Position numbers and translations under genes: made by a program | Shown here: piece by piece, positions 1 to 8,569 of the stretch | Layout of the letters: each line of letters begins with the position of its first letter | Position numbering within the stretch: the first letter of the stretch is position 1 | Notes under the pieces: model-generated | The model's database searches: none | Seen by the model: only the letters and a program-made list of their open reading frames with translations | What the model was told of the DNA's origin: nothing | NCBI RefSeq assembly: GCF_009674565.1 | Contig: NZ_WKJL01000001.1 | Span: forward strand, 1-64,000 | Direction of reading: 5' to 3' | Length of the DNA stretch: 64,000 nucleotides | Source of the DNA: Duganella aquatilis | Lineage (GTDB): Bacteria > Pseudomonadota > Gammaproteobacteria > Burkholderiales > Burkholderiaceae_D

Positions 1-701
1 GCGGCCTTGGCGGCGGCCGCTGCGGCGGCGGCGTCATCGGCTGCCGGCGTAGCTGGCGTGACGGCAACGCTGGCGGCGGCCAGGTTGAGGCGGGTGGCGT
101 TGGCGCTCAGGGTCGAGACGGCACTGACGGCGTCGCTGCGGCCGGCGGCATCGCTGGCGACCGGCGCGCTTGACACTGGCAGCGCCACATTCAGCAGCGA
201 GCTGATCATGGCCGGCAGCACGTCGCCGGCAGCGGCGCTGCCGGAACCGGTGGCAGCCTCATCGGCGGTCTTGGCGGTGTCCTCGCCGGTGCCGCTGTCG
301 TCGGTCTTGGCGGCATTGGCCACGTCGGCCAGGTTCAGCAGCTGGGAGAACAGCGGGGCGGCCACCGGGGCGGCGGCGCTGGCGGCGGCAGCGGCAGCCT
401 GGGCCGACTGTGCGGCGGCATCGGCCGTGTTGCTGCGTTCAGGCTGCGGCGTGGCGGTCGGCGCCGGCTTCTGGCTGGCCTGGGCGGTCGTGCCGCTGCT
501 CTTGCCGCCGGCGTTGCTGTTCCTGGCACTGTTGGCGCTGTCGTTGTTGCTGCCGCTGCCGTTCGCCGATTTGGCGGACGTGGCCGTGCTCTTGCCGCCG
601 TTGGCGGCGACGGACGCCGCATTGTTGGCGGCCACCGGTGCGGTGAGTTCGGCTTGCGCGGCTTTGGCCGCGGCCGTAGCGCTGGAGAGTGTCATGGTCA
701 T
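1..701 (-). CDS. fliK: FliK-like hook-length control protein, N-terminal part (runs off window)
   Basis: An open frame starts at an ATG at 701 and continues beyond position 1, so about 233 N-terminal residues are visible and no stop is seen. The protein is extremely rich in Ala, Ser, Thr and Asn with no predicted fold, typical of the variable N-terminal half of FliK. FliK sets hook length and switches export specificity. The diagnostic C-terminal domain lies outside the window, so the name rests on composition and on position directly after fliD-fliS-fliT. It starts 14 bases after the fliT stop on the same strand, without a strong Shine-Dalgarno. A second ATG two codons in (695) is an alternative start. 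Confidence 0.6.
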   Translation of the reverse strand, partial: MTMTLSSATAAAKAAQAELTAPVAANNAASVAANGGKSTATSAKSANGSGSNNDSANSARNSNAGGKSSGTTAQASQKPAPTATPQPERSNTADAAAQSAQAAAAAASAAAPVAAPLFSQLLNLADVANAAKTDDSGTGEDTAKTADEAATGSGSAAAGDVLPAMISSLLNVALPVSSAPVASDAAGRSDAVSAVSTLSANATRLNLAAASVAVTPATPAADDAAAAAAAAKA

Positions 702-714
702 GCTTGGATTCCGT

Positions 715-1014
715 TTATGCGTATTCGCTTTCGAGGGCGTAAGCCAGCCAGCCCTCTTGGTTTGCCTGCATTTGCTGCAGTTTCTGCGCCAGTTCATCGG
801 TGGCGAGATTGCAGCGCTTGACGGCTTCTTCGTGCATCTGGCGCAGCGCCGCCAGGGCGGCCCATTCCGCGCTGTTCCACTTGCCCTGCGCCGCCATCTG
901 CGGCAGCGCGGTGCCCAATAAAGTGTTAATCGCCGTCAGCGCCTGCCAGTCCTGGGCAGCGATGGCGGCGCTCATTTTCTGCGTCAGTTGCAGCAGGGTG
1001 CGCTGTCTATCCAT
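715..1014 (-). CDS. fliT: Flagellar chaperone FliT
   Basis: A 99-residue, mostly helical, Gln/Ala-rich protein. FliT-family proteins are export chaperones for the filament cap FliD and in enterics also bind the master regulator FlhDC. No catalytic motif is expected. The call rests on size, the helix pattern, conserved Trp residues near the middle and end, and position after fliS. Its first codons overlap the last 8 bases of fliS, so the two are probably translationally coupled. Sequence conservation in FliT is low, so the context carries most of the weight. Confidence 0.75.
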   Translation of the reverse strand: MDRQRTLLQLTQKMSAAIAAQDWQALTAINTLLGTALPQMAAQGKWNSAEWAALAALRQMHEEAVKRCNLATDELAQKLQQMQANQEGWLAYALESEYA

Positions 1015-1405
1015 TTTTCGCCTGGATTTCCTGGACGCCGAGCCAGCCTTTCTTGATCGTCGTCAGCAGGGTGGTGACCTCGTCGATGATGGTCGGGTCC
1101 AGGCTGACGCCGGCCGTGTACAGCCGGCCGGCGCAGTATTCATACAGGCGGCCGAGGTTTTGCACCACCTCGCCGCCGTTGTCGAAGTCCAGCGAGCTGG
1201 ACAGACCGTTGATGATGTCGGTGCACTTGTTCAGGCTGTTGGCCTTGAGCTCGTAGCGCTTGCCGACGATATGGCCGCGCGCGCGCGCCAGCTCTTCGAG
1301 CAAGCCGTCGGTGAGCACCAGCACCAGTTCAATCGGCGACGCCCGTGCGACCTGGGTGTCGAGATTGGTGGAGTGGTAACTGCTGTAGGCTTCCTGGTTC
1401 ATCAT
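1007..1405 (-). CDS. fliS: Flagellin export chaperone FliS
   Basis: About 132 residues with the typical FliS start (MNQEAYSSYHSTNLDTQV) and the PIELVLVLTDGLLEELARAR helix. FliS binds the C-terminus of flagellin, prevents early polymerisation and delivers it to the export gate. The frame can be extended to a GTG at 1414, but the ATGs at 1405 and 1402 match the family's N-terminus better. I chose 1405; 1402 is equally possible. It lies between fliD (35 bases upstream) and fliT (8-base overlap), all leftward. Confidence 0.88.
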   Translation of the reverse strand: MMNQEAYSSYHSTNLDTQVARASPIELVLVLTDGLLEELARARGHIVGKRYELKANSLNKCTDIINGLSSSLDFDNGGEVVQNLGRLYEYCAGRLYTAGVSLDPTIIDEVTTLLTTIKKGWLGVQEIQAKNG

Positions 1406-1440
1406 GGTATGCACCGCATTGTGTCAAAGTTGCTTGTTTA

Positions 1441-2862
1441 TTAGCTGCTGCTGTCCGACGAGAACATCGCCGTGAACATATTCGAGGTGCTGGTCATCGA
1501 CGATTGCAATTGCTGCAAGGCGGTGAACTGCGCCAGGTAACGCTTGTAGGCGTTGGTGAACTGGTCCTTGACCGTGGCCTGGCGGTCGGCCAGGTCGCTT
1601 TGCAGCTTGTCGTTCTGGGTGGTGCGCTGGGAAATGAAGCCGCCGGCGCTGGTGGTCCACGAGGTGACCAGCTTGTTCATCGCGCCCAGCGCGCCCGAGT
1701 CGACGCCGATGCCGGCGCGGCCGAACAGCGTGTCCAGGCCGGTTGGATTGGCGGCGATGGCCTTGTTCAGGCGGTTCGAATCCAGGGTCAGCGAGCCGTC
1801 CTTGGTGGCGGTGATGCCGAAGCTGATCAGCGACTGGCCGCCGGTCACGGAACGCAGGATGCTGCCCAGGCGGTCGCGCAGATTGGTGACGCCGGCGTCG
1901 TTGTAGAAGGCGGCGTCTTCCGCGGTCGCGGTCGGCGTGCCGTTGGGGTCGGTGGACTCGACCACGGTGTGGTCGCCGGGCGCGGTCAGCTTGTTGAGCG
2001 CGGCCAGCAGGGTGTTGTAGGCGTCGACAAACTTCTGCACATTGCTGGCGGTGGTCGAGTTGTCCGGGCCCACCGTCAGCGAAACCGCAGCGTCGTTGAC
2101 GCCTTGCGCCTGGGTCACGGTGAACGAAACATCGTCAACGATGTTGAAGGTGTTGGACGCCTGTTCGACCTTGGTGCCGTTCTTGCCGCCGGCCCAGACG
2201 ATGGCGTTGGTGGCGTCGGTCAACGTGTTGCCGGCGCCCACGGCGCTGGTCAGGCCGCCGTCAGCGCCGCCTGCGGTGGTGATCGCCGCCACGGCGTTGT
2301 CCTTGCCGGTCAGGTTGGAGGTCAGCACCAGCTGCTGGACATTGTTGACGGTGATGGTCGAGGCGGTGATGCGCGACTTGTTGTCGGGCGAGGCGTTGAT
2401 GGCGGCCGCCAGTTCCTTGGCGCTCAGGAAGCCGTCGTTGTTGCTGTCGGCAGCGGTCAGGTCGACCCCGATCGGGGCGCCGGCGTTCAGCGCGATCGAC
2501 ATGCTGCCGCCGGCGTTGGTGACGGCGGGAATGTTGTAAGCCATCTGGCCGGCCGTGGCCAACTGCTGGACGTAGAACGAATAGGTGCCGGCGGCGGCGG
2601 TCGGCTTGGCGGTGGCGGTGGCGACGCTGGTGTTGCTGAAGGCGGCCTTGGTGGCGCTCACCGACGAGGTGCTGCTGGCCAGGCCCTGCAGCGTGCCCTG
2701 GAATGCGCTCAACGCCGCGCTCAGCGTGGTCAAGCCGGTGCCCACGGCCGTGGCCTGAGTGGTCTGCTTGTCCAAGATAGCCTTGGTCGGCGCCACATAG
2801 GCGTTGGCCAGATTGGTCGCGGTGGTGGTCGGATCGTAAGTTGGGCTACTGATGACTGCCAT
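1441..2862 (-). CDS. fliD: Flagellar filament cap protein FliD (HAP2)
   Basis: A 473-residue protein with FliD_N features at the start (YDPTTTATNLANAYVAPTKA) and a FliD_C end with coiled-coil Gln-rich helices (residues about 400–465). FliD forms the cap under which flagellin subunits fold. The ATG at 2862 is chosen over an upstream in-frame ATG at 2889 because a clear AGGAG lies 7 bases before it. The middle domain (about residues 139–150, bases 2413–2448) contains DSNNDGFLSAKE, a full match to the EF-hand loop pattern, which is unusual for FliD. A 99-base gap separates it from fliJ; I see no convincing sigma-28 promoter there. Confidence 0.92.
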   Translation of the reverse strand: MAVISSPTYDPTTTATNLANAYVAPTKAILDKQTTQATAVGTGLTTLSAALSAFQGTLQGLASSTSSVSATKAAFSNTSVATATAKPTAAAGTYSFYVQQLATAGQMAYNIPAVTNAGGSMSIALNAGAPIGVDLTAADSNNDGFLSAKELAAAINASPDNKSRITASTITVNNVQQLVLTSNLTGKDNAVAAITTAGGADGGLTSAVGAGNTLTDATNAIVWAGGKNGTKVEQASNTFNIVDDVSFTVTQAQGVNDAAVSLTVGPDNSTTASNVQKFVDAYNTLLAALNKLTAPGDHTVVESTDPNGTPTATAEDAAFYNDAGVTNLRDRLGSILRSVTGGQSLISFGITATKDGSLTLDSNRLNKAIAANPTGLDTLFGRAGIGVDSGALGAMNKLVTSWTTSAGGFISQRTTQNDKLQSDLADRQATVKDQFTNAYKRYLAQFTALQQLQSSMTSTSNMFTAMFSSDSSS

Positions 2863-2961
2863 GGTTTTGCTCCTGGAAAGGATAATCAAGTGTACCCCGA
2901 TATAGGGCGACCTTAATCGTTTCCGTATGAAAATATTCCGAACTTTTTTTTGTAACGGCGC

Positions 2962-3393
2962 TTACTTTTGGCCGCGCAGCCACAATTGTGTTGCCAGTTC
3001 GTCATGTTGTTTGCGTTCTTTGGCGTTTTGCTGCGCATTCACCACCTTTTGCGTCTTGTCCAGCACCTTGCCCATGACTTCGCGCCGGGCCCAGGCGGCA
3101 TTCAGCGCCTGTTGCGAAACCGCCATATCGGCCTCGTGCATGTGCAGGTCGAGCCGGTGGCTGTCGGCCATCGCCATCACCGCCTGCTTGTAGTCGCCGC
3201 AGTTGCCGGCCAGGGCAGGGTGCAGATTGCCGCTGGCGCCGCTGTTGGTGTACAGGCTGGTGAGGCGCTCCAGGTTCTTCTGGTAGCGGTCGCGCACACT
3301 GGTCTTTTCCGCCATCTCGGTCTGCAGGCGCTCCACTTCCGTGTTGCGCAGCGCCACCAGGGTGGTCAGGTTACGGATTTTTTGTTGGCTCAT
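2962..3393 (-). CDS. fliJ: Flagellar export protein FliJ
   Basis: A 143-residue, almost entirely helical protein with heptad-like charged/hydrophobic spacing, as in FliJ, the coiled-coil stalk of the export ATPase. FliJ sits in the FliI hexamer and links it to FlhA. It overlaps the end of fliI by 4 bases (ATGA type), so it is probably translationally coupled. Sequence alone is weakly diagnostic; size, helicity and the fliH-fliI-fliJ order make the call reliable. Confidence 0.85.
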   Translation of the reverse strand: MSQQKIRNLTTLVALRNTEVERLQTEMAEKTSVRDRYQKNLERLTSLYTNSGASGNLHPALAGNCGDYKQAVMAMADSHRLDLHMHEADMAVSQQALNAAWARREVMGKVLDKTQKVVNAQQNAKERKQHDELATQLWLRGQK

Positions 3394-4703
3394 GGTGTCA
3401 TCAGCTTTTCAAGTTGCGCAATGCAGGGGCCGAAAGGCGCTTCTTCCTTGGTGCCCTGGCACAGGAAATCCTCGACCTTGGGGTGCAACTGCACCGCCTT
3501 GTCGGTCACCGGGTCGGCGCCGGGCACGTAGGCGCCCAGCGGAATCAGGTCGCGCACGCGGTCGTGCCGCGCCATGCTGGCCTTCAGCGCGCGCGCCGCC
3601 ATCATGTGCTCGTGGTCGATCACCTGCGCCATGCAGCGGCTGATCGAGGCGGCGATGTCGATCGCCGGGTAGTGGCCGCGCTCGGCCAGCTCGCGGGTCA
3701 TGACGATGTGGCCGTCGAGAATCGCGCGGGCGGTGTCGACCACCGGGTCCTGCTGGTCGTCGCCCTCCGCCAGCACGGTGTAGATGGCGCTCATGCTGCC
3801 GTTCTGGTTTTCGCCGTTGCCGGCCGATTCCACCAGCTGCGGCAGGTTGGAGAACACCGACGGCGGATAACCCTTGGTGGCCGGCGGCTCGCCCAGCGCC
3901 AGCGCCACTTCGCGCAGCGCCATCGCATAGCGGGTCAGCGAGTCGACCAGCAGCAGCACATTCTTGCCCTGGTCGCGGTAGTGGGCGGCGATCGAGTGGC
4001 ACAGTTCGGTGGCCATGACGCGCATCAGCGGGCTTTCGTCGGCCGGCGCGATCACCAGCACGGCTTTCTGCAAGCCTTCCTTGCCCAGCGACATGTCGAC
4101 AAACTCGCGCACCTCGCGCGAACGTTCGCCGATCAGGCCGACCACGACGACGTCGGCCACGGTCTGGCGCGTCATCAGGCCCAGCAGCACGGATTTGCCG
4201 ACGCCGGAGCCGGCCATCAGGCCGACGCGCTGGCCCTTGCCCAGGGTCAGCATGGCGTTGATGGCACGCACGCCGACGTCGAGCGGTTCGGTGACCGGTT
4301 TTTTCTTCAGCGGATGGATGCGCGGCGGCTGGGTCTCCAGCGGAAAGTCGCCGCCCAGCTTGCCGAGGCCGTCGATCGGTTCGCCGAGGCCGTTGACCAT
4401 GCGGCCCAGCCAGCTGGAGCCGATCTGCAGGCTGACTTTTTCAGGGGAGGGCAGCACGCGCGCGCCGGTGGTCAGGCCCACGGCTTTCTTGAACGGCATC
4501 AGGAAGGACAGCTTCTCGCGAAAACCGACCACCTGCGCGTCCAGCCATTCGCCGCCGACTGTCTCAATCTGGCAACGCTGACCCGTATGCAAAGGGCAAC
4601 CCACGGCCTCAAGCAACAAACCGGACGCGCCCACCAGGCGGCCCGTCGGGGTCGCCATGGGTACCGAACCCAGTTCGAGATTGCGTAAGGCATCAGCGAT
4701 CAC
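3390..4703 (-). CDS. fliI: Flagellum-specific ATPase FliI
   Basis: A 437-residue F1-beta-like ATPase. It has a Walker A loop AGSGVGKS (about residue 165), a Walker B strand ending NVLLLVDSLTRYAMA (about 250), and the C-terminal DRVRDLIPLGAYVPGADP segment of the T3SS/flagellar ATPases. It hydrolyses ATP at the cytoplasmic export gate to help unfold and load substrates. The start overlaps the fliH stop by 4 bases. A second in-frame ATG 15 codons in (before ATPTGRLVG) could be used. Length is normal for the family. Confidence 0.96.
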   Translation of the reverse strand: MIADALRNLELGSVPMATPTGRLVGASGLLLEAVGCPLHTGQRCQIETVGGEWLDAQVVGFREKLSFLMPFKKAVGLTTGARVLPSPEKVSLQIGSSWLGRMVNGLGEPIDGLGKLGGDFPLETQPPRIHPLKKKPVTEPLDVGVRAINAMLTLGKGQRVGLMAGSGVGKSVLLGLMTRQTVADVVVVGLIGERSREVREFVDMSLGKEGLQKAVLVIAPADESPLMRVMATELCHSIAAHYRDQGKNVLLLVDSLTRYAMALREVALALGEPPATKGYPPSVFSNLPQLVESAGNGENQNGSMSAIYTVLAEGDDQQDPVVDTARAILDGHIVMTRELAERGHYPAIDIAASISRCMAQVIDHEHMMAARALKASMARHDRVRDLIPLGAYVPGADPVTDKAVQLHPKVEDFLCQGTKEEAPFGPCIAQLEKLMTP

Positions 4704-5419
4704 TCTTCGACCTCCGGTTCATCGCCGCTGTCGGCGATCTGCAGTTGATTATCGACCTGTTCCATGACCGCCGCAAGACGTTGATGGCAACCGGCATCGA
4801 CTTCATTATCGCCTGCTTTGATGCGGCATTCCCCTACCTCAAGACGGGCATCGGGGATCAGATTCCAGCGCTTGGAACGTTTCGGATCGAGTTCGGCAAT
4901 GCGCTTCAGTTCTTCCGGATTCAGGAAGACATCGATTTCATCGCGGGTCGGCGGCATCGACGCCAGGGTTTCCTCCACCAGCGCCATCAGCTGCACCGGC
5001 TGCAAGGCCAGTTCGGCGCGGATCACCTGGCGTGCGACTTTCGCCACCAGGTCGACCACTTCCTTGCGCTGGGCGGCGCGGTAGTCGGAACGCAGTTTCT
5101 TCAGGCTTTTCAGCATGGCGTCGACCGGGCGCGCCATCTGGTCGTAGGCCACCAGGGTTTCGTGGCGGCCTTCTTCGCGGCCCTGTTCCTGGCCGGACTG
5201 GCGGCCGGCTTCAAAGCCGTCTTCCTGGCCGCGCGCGAGACCGATCTCGTAGCCGTCGCGCTGGCCCTGTTCAAAGCCTTCGCTGACCGAGGCGGCCCAC
5301 TGGGCGCCGCCGTCGCCGCCATGGCCGTTGTGGCTGTGACCGTGCGCGGCCGCCGCGGCGGCGCGCTGGGTGGTGAACTGTGCCAGCGGCGGGAAGCGGT
5401 AAGGGCGGAACTGCTTCAT
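4700..5419 (-). CDS. fliH: Flagellar assembly protein FliH
   Basis: A 239-residue protein. The N-terminal third has the Gly-x-x-x-Gly-like run typical of FliH (EGFEQGQRDGYEIGLARGQE and onward, about residues 47–85), followed by a helical stalk and the conserved C-terminal domain (VVDLVAKVARQVIRAELALQ, then a DEIDVFLNPEEL segment). FliH regulates the FliI ATPase and docks it to the C-ring. It overlaps fliG and fliI by 4 bases each, so fliG-H-I-J look translationally coupled. Confidence 0.92.
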   Translation of the reverse strand: MKQFRPYRFPPLAQFTTQRAAAAAAHGHSHNGHGGDGGAQWAASVSEGFEQGQRDGYEIGLARGQEDGFEAGRQSGQEQGREEGRHETLVAYDQMARPVDAMLKSLKKLRSDYRAAQRKEVVDLVAKVARQVIRAELALQPVQLMALVEETLASMPPTRDEIDVFLNPEELKRIAELDPKRSKRWNLIPDARLEVGECRIKAGDNEVDAGCHQRLAAVMEQVDNQLQIADSGDEPEVEE

Positions 5420-6456
5420 TCCACCACCTGTTCAGCAAACAGCTGGATCTCGACTTCGCCGGCGTCGGCCAGCGCCTTGACGGTGGCCATGATTTCCTGG
5501 CGCGTCTGTTCGATACGCGACATCGGCACCGGACCGGCGCGGCGCATCATGTCCTCGAAGGCCTGAGCCTGGCGTTTCGGCATGGTTTTCAGCACGGCGT
5601 CGCGCACCGCGATGTCGGCGCCCTTGAGCGCGATCGCCCATTGCTCCAGCGGCACGTCTTCCAGGATGCGGGTGATGGCCTGTTCGGTCTGGTTGCCGAG
5701 GATGAAGAAGTCGTACATCGACAGCTCGATCTTGGACACCACGTCCGGATCGTGGGCGCGCAGCAGTTCGACCATCTGCGCGCGGTTGCTTGGCAAACGG
5801 TTGAGGATCTCGGCGGTCTGGCGGATGCCTTCGACGCTGGTGCCCTGCGAATCGAAGGAGCTCAGGCAGCGGTCCACCAGCTCGTCAAGCTCCTGCAGCA
5901 GGTCGGCGTCGACTTCTTCCATGCGCGCCAGGTTCAGCAGCACCAGGTCGCGCGTGTCCTGCGGCAGGCCGTCGATGATCTGGCCGGCCAGCGCGGCCGG
6001 CAGGAAGGCCAGGAACACCGCCTGCATCTGCACGTGTTCGTTGGAGATGTATTCGGCCAGCCATTTCGGCGAGGCCCATTGCAGGCGCGCCATCTTCGGC
6101 CGCAGTTCGTCGCCGTAGATGTTGTTCAAGACGGTGTTGGCGAGGTCGCCGCCCAGCGCCAGGTCCAGCGAGCGCTTCAGGTAGCTGCGCGAGGCGCCGT
6201 GCACGCCCGACTGTTCGCGGTAGTCGTCGAAGAACTTCTGCATCGCGTTCTTCACCGATTCGACCTTGATGCCGCTCATGCGCGACATCACCTGCGTGAC
6301 TTCCAGCAGTTCCTCGCGCGACAGGCAGCGCAGCACGGCCGCGGCCGGCTCCTCACCGATGCTCAGCAGCACGATGGCTGCCTGCTCCACCGGCGTCAGC
6401 TTGGTCGGCATGGCGTATTCGCCGCCATCATCATCCATGTTATTGAGTTCGGCCAT
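5416..6456 (-). CDS. fliG: Flagellar motor switch protein FliG
   Basis: A 346-residue protein with N-terminal (MS-ring binding), middle and C-terminal domains. The torque-generating C-terminal domain is visible as LEDVPLEQWAIALKGADIAV followed by RRAGPVPMSRIEQTRQEI. Two departures from the usual FliG are visible. The middle-domain EHPQ motif reads NEHVQ, and by eye one of the paired acidic torque residues is Met (FEDMM where RDDL is usual). FliG couples stator activity to rotor rotation. Its start overlaps the end of fliF by 17 bases. Confidence 0.93.
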   Translation of the reverse strand: MAELNNMDDDGGEYAMPTKLTPVEQAAIVLLSIGEEPAAAVLRCLSREELLEVTQVMSRMSGIKVESVKNAMQKFFDDYREQSGVHGASRSYLKRSLDLALGGDLANTVLNNIYGDELRPKMARLQWASPKWLAEYISNEHVQMQAVFLAFLPAALAGQIIDGLPQDTRDLVLLNLARMEEVDADLLQELDELVDRCLSSFDSQGTSVEGIRQTAEILNRLPSNRAQMVELLRAHDPDVVSKIELSMYDFFILGNQTEQAITRILEDVPLEQWAIALKGADIAVRDAVLKTMPKRQAQAFEDMMRRAGPVPMSRIEQTRQEIMATVKALADAGEVEIQLFAEQVVE

Positions 6457-8203
6457 TTTTCTGCATCCATTGTTTGACGACTTCGGCTACGCGTTCCGGT
6501 TCTTTCGCGGCCAGCACTTTCAGGTGGTCGACCATGACGTCGACGGCCGAGCCTGGCGGCGGCAGATCGTAATTTTCCAGCAGCGGCACCACCGGCATGC
6601 CGGTCTGGACCGTGCCACCCAGGGCCGGAGCGCCCGTCGCGGCGCCGTCGGCCAGCACCGCCTGTTCCTTGGCGGCGGCTTCCTTGGCTTCCTTGGCGGC
6701 GGCCACGGCGGCCTGTTCGGCGGCGCGGCGTTCGGCGTTGATGCGCGCGGTTTCTTTCGGGTCCGGCGTGAAGCGCACGGTGACCAGGCGCATGATCGGG
6801 CGCAGCAGCAACAAATAGCCGAGCAGGGCGCCGACCGCGTAGATCGCGTACTTGCTGACGTCGACGATGTTGTCGCGCTCTTCCCACCATGCGACCGGCG
6901 CCGCTTTCGGCGGGAAGTTCATGGCCGACACCACCAGCTGGTCGCCGCGCTCGGCGTTGATGCCCAGGCCGTTGCGCAGGATCTTGTCGATGTTGGCGAT
7001 TTCAGCGGCGCTCCAGCCGGTTTTCGGCGTCGGCGCGGCGGCCTGGGCCAGCACCACGGCGACGCTGAGTTTCTCCAGGCGGCCACGGCTGCGCTTGGTC
7101 TGGACGATGCTGCGGTCGTAGGCGTACTGGCGGGTGGTGGCGTTCTTGCGCGCGGTGCCGTCGGCCGGGGCGGCGTTCGGATCGGCGGCGCCGCCGGCGG
7201 TCTGCTGGGCGGCGGCGGCCGGATTGGCGGCGGCCGGCGGCGGCCGGTTCGACAGCGTGCCCGGCACGCCCATCACCATGCGGTTGCGGTCCTGCTCTTC
7301 GCGCATGGCTTCGCTGGTGACTTTCGGATCGGCGCCGTATTTCTCGACGGTTTCCTCGACGCGGTCGTTGTCGACCGCGGCCGCCACCGACATGCGGTAG
7401 TTGTCGTCGCCGATGACCGGGCCGATCAGGCCCTTGATGTTGTTCTTGACTTCGTCCTGGTAGCGCTTGGCGGCGTCGTTGCCGCTGGTGCCGGCGTCGA
7501 AGCCGTCGGCCAGGTCGATGTGGGCCGACAGCAGGTTGCCGCTCTGGTCGACCAGGCTGACGCGCGACGGCGACAGGCTGGCGACGCTGCCGGCCACCAT
7601 GTTGACGACGGCGGCGATCGCTTCAGGCTGCAGCGTGGCGCCCGGTTTCAGCGCCACCACCACCGACGCCGACGACTTGTCGCCGTCCGAGGAAACAAAC
7701 GAGGTCGACTTGGCGATCGACAGGTGCACGCGCGCGTGCGAGATCGCGTCCAGCGTCATGATCGATTGCGCCAGCTCGCCTTCCAGGCCGCGGCGGAAGC
7801 GCACGTCCTGCACGAACTGCGACACGCCCAGCGGGTCGTTCTTGTCCATCAGTTCCAGGCCGGCCGGCAGCTGCGCGGTCACGCCCTTGGCGGCCAGCAG
7901 CATGCGCACCTTGCCCAGCATCGATTCCGGCACCAGCACCTGGCCGCTTTCCGGGTGGATGCGGTAGGGGATGTGGTCGGTGTCGAGCACGGTCATCATG
8001 TCCGGCGCCGAGACCTTCTCGCGCGCGCCAAACACCGGCTTGTAGCTGGACTGGCTGCTCCACATATACATCATGGCCAGCGCGGTCAGGCCGATGGCCA
8101 GGATCAGCAGCGGGTACAGGGTTTTCAGCAGGGCAGGGGACAGCGATGGCGCCGTCGGGTTCGCGCGCCAGCGGTCGAAGGCGGACTTGATGGTGTTAAT
8201 CAC
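6440..8203 (-). CDS. fliF: Flagellar MS-ring protein FliF
   Basis: A 587-residue membrane protein. An N-terminal membrane segment (about residues 27–48), a ring-building periplasmic region with the PESGQVLVPES and RVHLSIAKSTSF motifs, a second membrane segment (about 450–475) and a charged cytoplasmic tail that binds FliG are all present. It forms the MS-ring around the export gate. The C-terminal linker is Ala/Glu-rich and includes a long EAKEAAAKEQA helix. It follows fliE by 21 bases. Length is normal. Confidence 0.95.
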   Translation of the reverse strand: MINTIKSAFDRWRANPTAPSLSPALLKTLYPLLILAIGLTALAMMYMWSSQSSYKPVFGAREKVSAPDMMTVLDTDHIPYRIHPESGQVLVPESMLGKVRMLLAAKGVTAQLPAGLELMDKNDPLGVSQFVQDVRFRRGLEGELAQSIMTLDAISHARVHLSIAKSTSFVSSDGDKSSASVVVALKPGATLQPEAIAAVVNMVAGSVASLSPSRVSLVDQSGNLLSAHIDLADGFDAGTSGNDAAKRYQDEVKNNIKGLIGPVIGDDNYRMSVAAAVDNDRVEETVEKYGADPKVTSEAMREEQDRNRMVMGVPGTLSNRPPPAAANPAAAAQQTAGGAADPNAAPADGTARKNATTRQYAYDRSIVQTKRSRGRLEKLSVAVVLAQAAAPTPKTGWSAAEIANIDKILRNGLGINAERGDQLVVSAMNFPPKAAPVAWWEERDNIVDVSKYAIYAVGALLGYLLLLRPIMRLVTVRFTPDPKETARINAERRAAEQAAVAAAKEAKEAAAKEQAVLADGAATGAPALGGTVQTGMPVVPLLENYDLPPPGSAVDVMVDHLKVLAAKEPERVAEVVKQWMQKNGRTQ

Positions 8204-8224
8204 GTTGATTGCTTTCGCGGAGGC

Positions 8225-8569
8225 TTACAGCGGTAATTTGATCAGTTCGTCGAGGCCGCCCATGACTTTGTTGCGCACCTGCATCAACATCGAGAAGGAC
8301 AGGCTGGCGTCCTGGCTGGACAGCATGGCGCCGACCAGGTCATCGCTCTTGCCGGAATCGACGTCGGCCATTTTCTGGCCGGCGTCGACATCCTGCTGGT
8401 TGACCGAGTCGATGGCGCCCTGCATCGACTGGGCGAAGGAGGAAGTGTGCTGGGCGTCAGGCGCGCCGAATTGGCTGGCGGCTGCGATGCTGGTGCTGCT
8501 GGCCAGGTTGTGCGCCGCATTGGTCAGCGACGCCAGATCGGCCTGTATCAGGCTGGAAAAATTACTCAT
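8225..8569 (-). CDS. fliE: Flagellar hook-basal body protein FliE
   Basis: A 114-residue protein with the FliE C-terminal signature LSFSMLMQVRNKVMGGLDEL. FliE joins the MS-ring to the proximal rod and is an early export substrate. It is the first gene of the leftward operon (fliE-F-G-H-I-J-D-S-T-K). A GGGGGTAG purine-rich stretch ends 5 bases before the ATG and can serve as ribosome binding site. No convincing sigma-54 or sigma-28 promoter is recognisable upstream. Confidence 0.93.
   Translation of the reverse strand: MSNFSSLIQADLASLTNAAHNLASSTSIAAASQFGAPDAQHTSSFAQSMQGAIDSVNQQDVDAGQKMADVDSGKSDDLVGAMLSSQDASLSFSMLMQVRNKVMGGLDELIKLPL

Noticed and set aside
6266..8236. A 656-codon open frame antisense to fliF
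   Set aside because: A third-position GC artefact; the product has no known motifs and fliF is intact.
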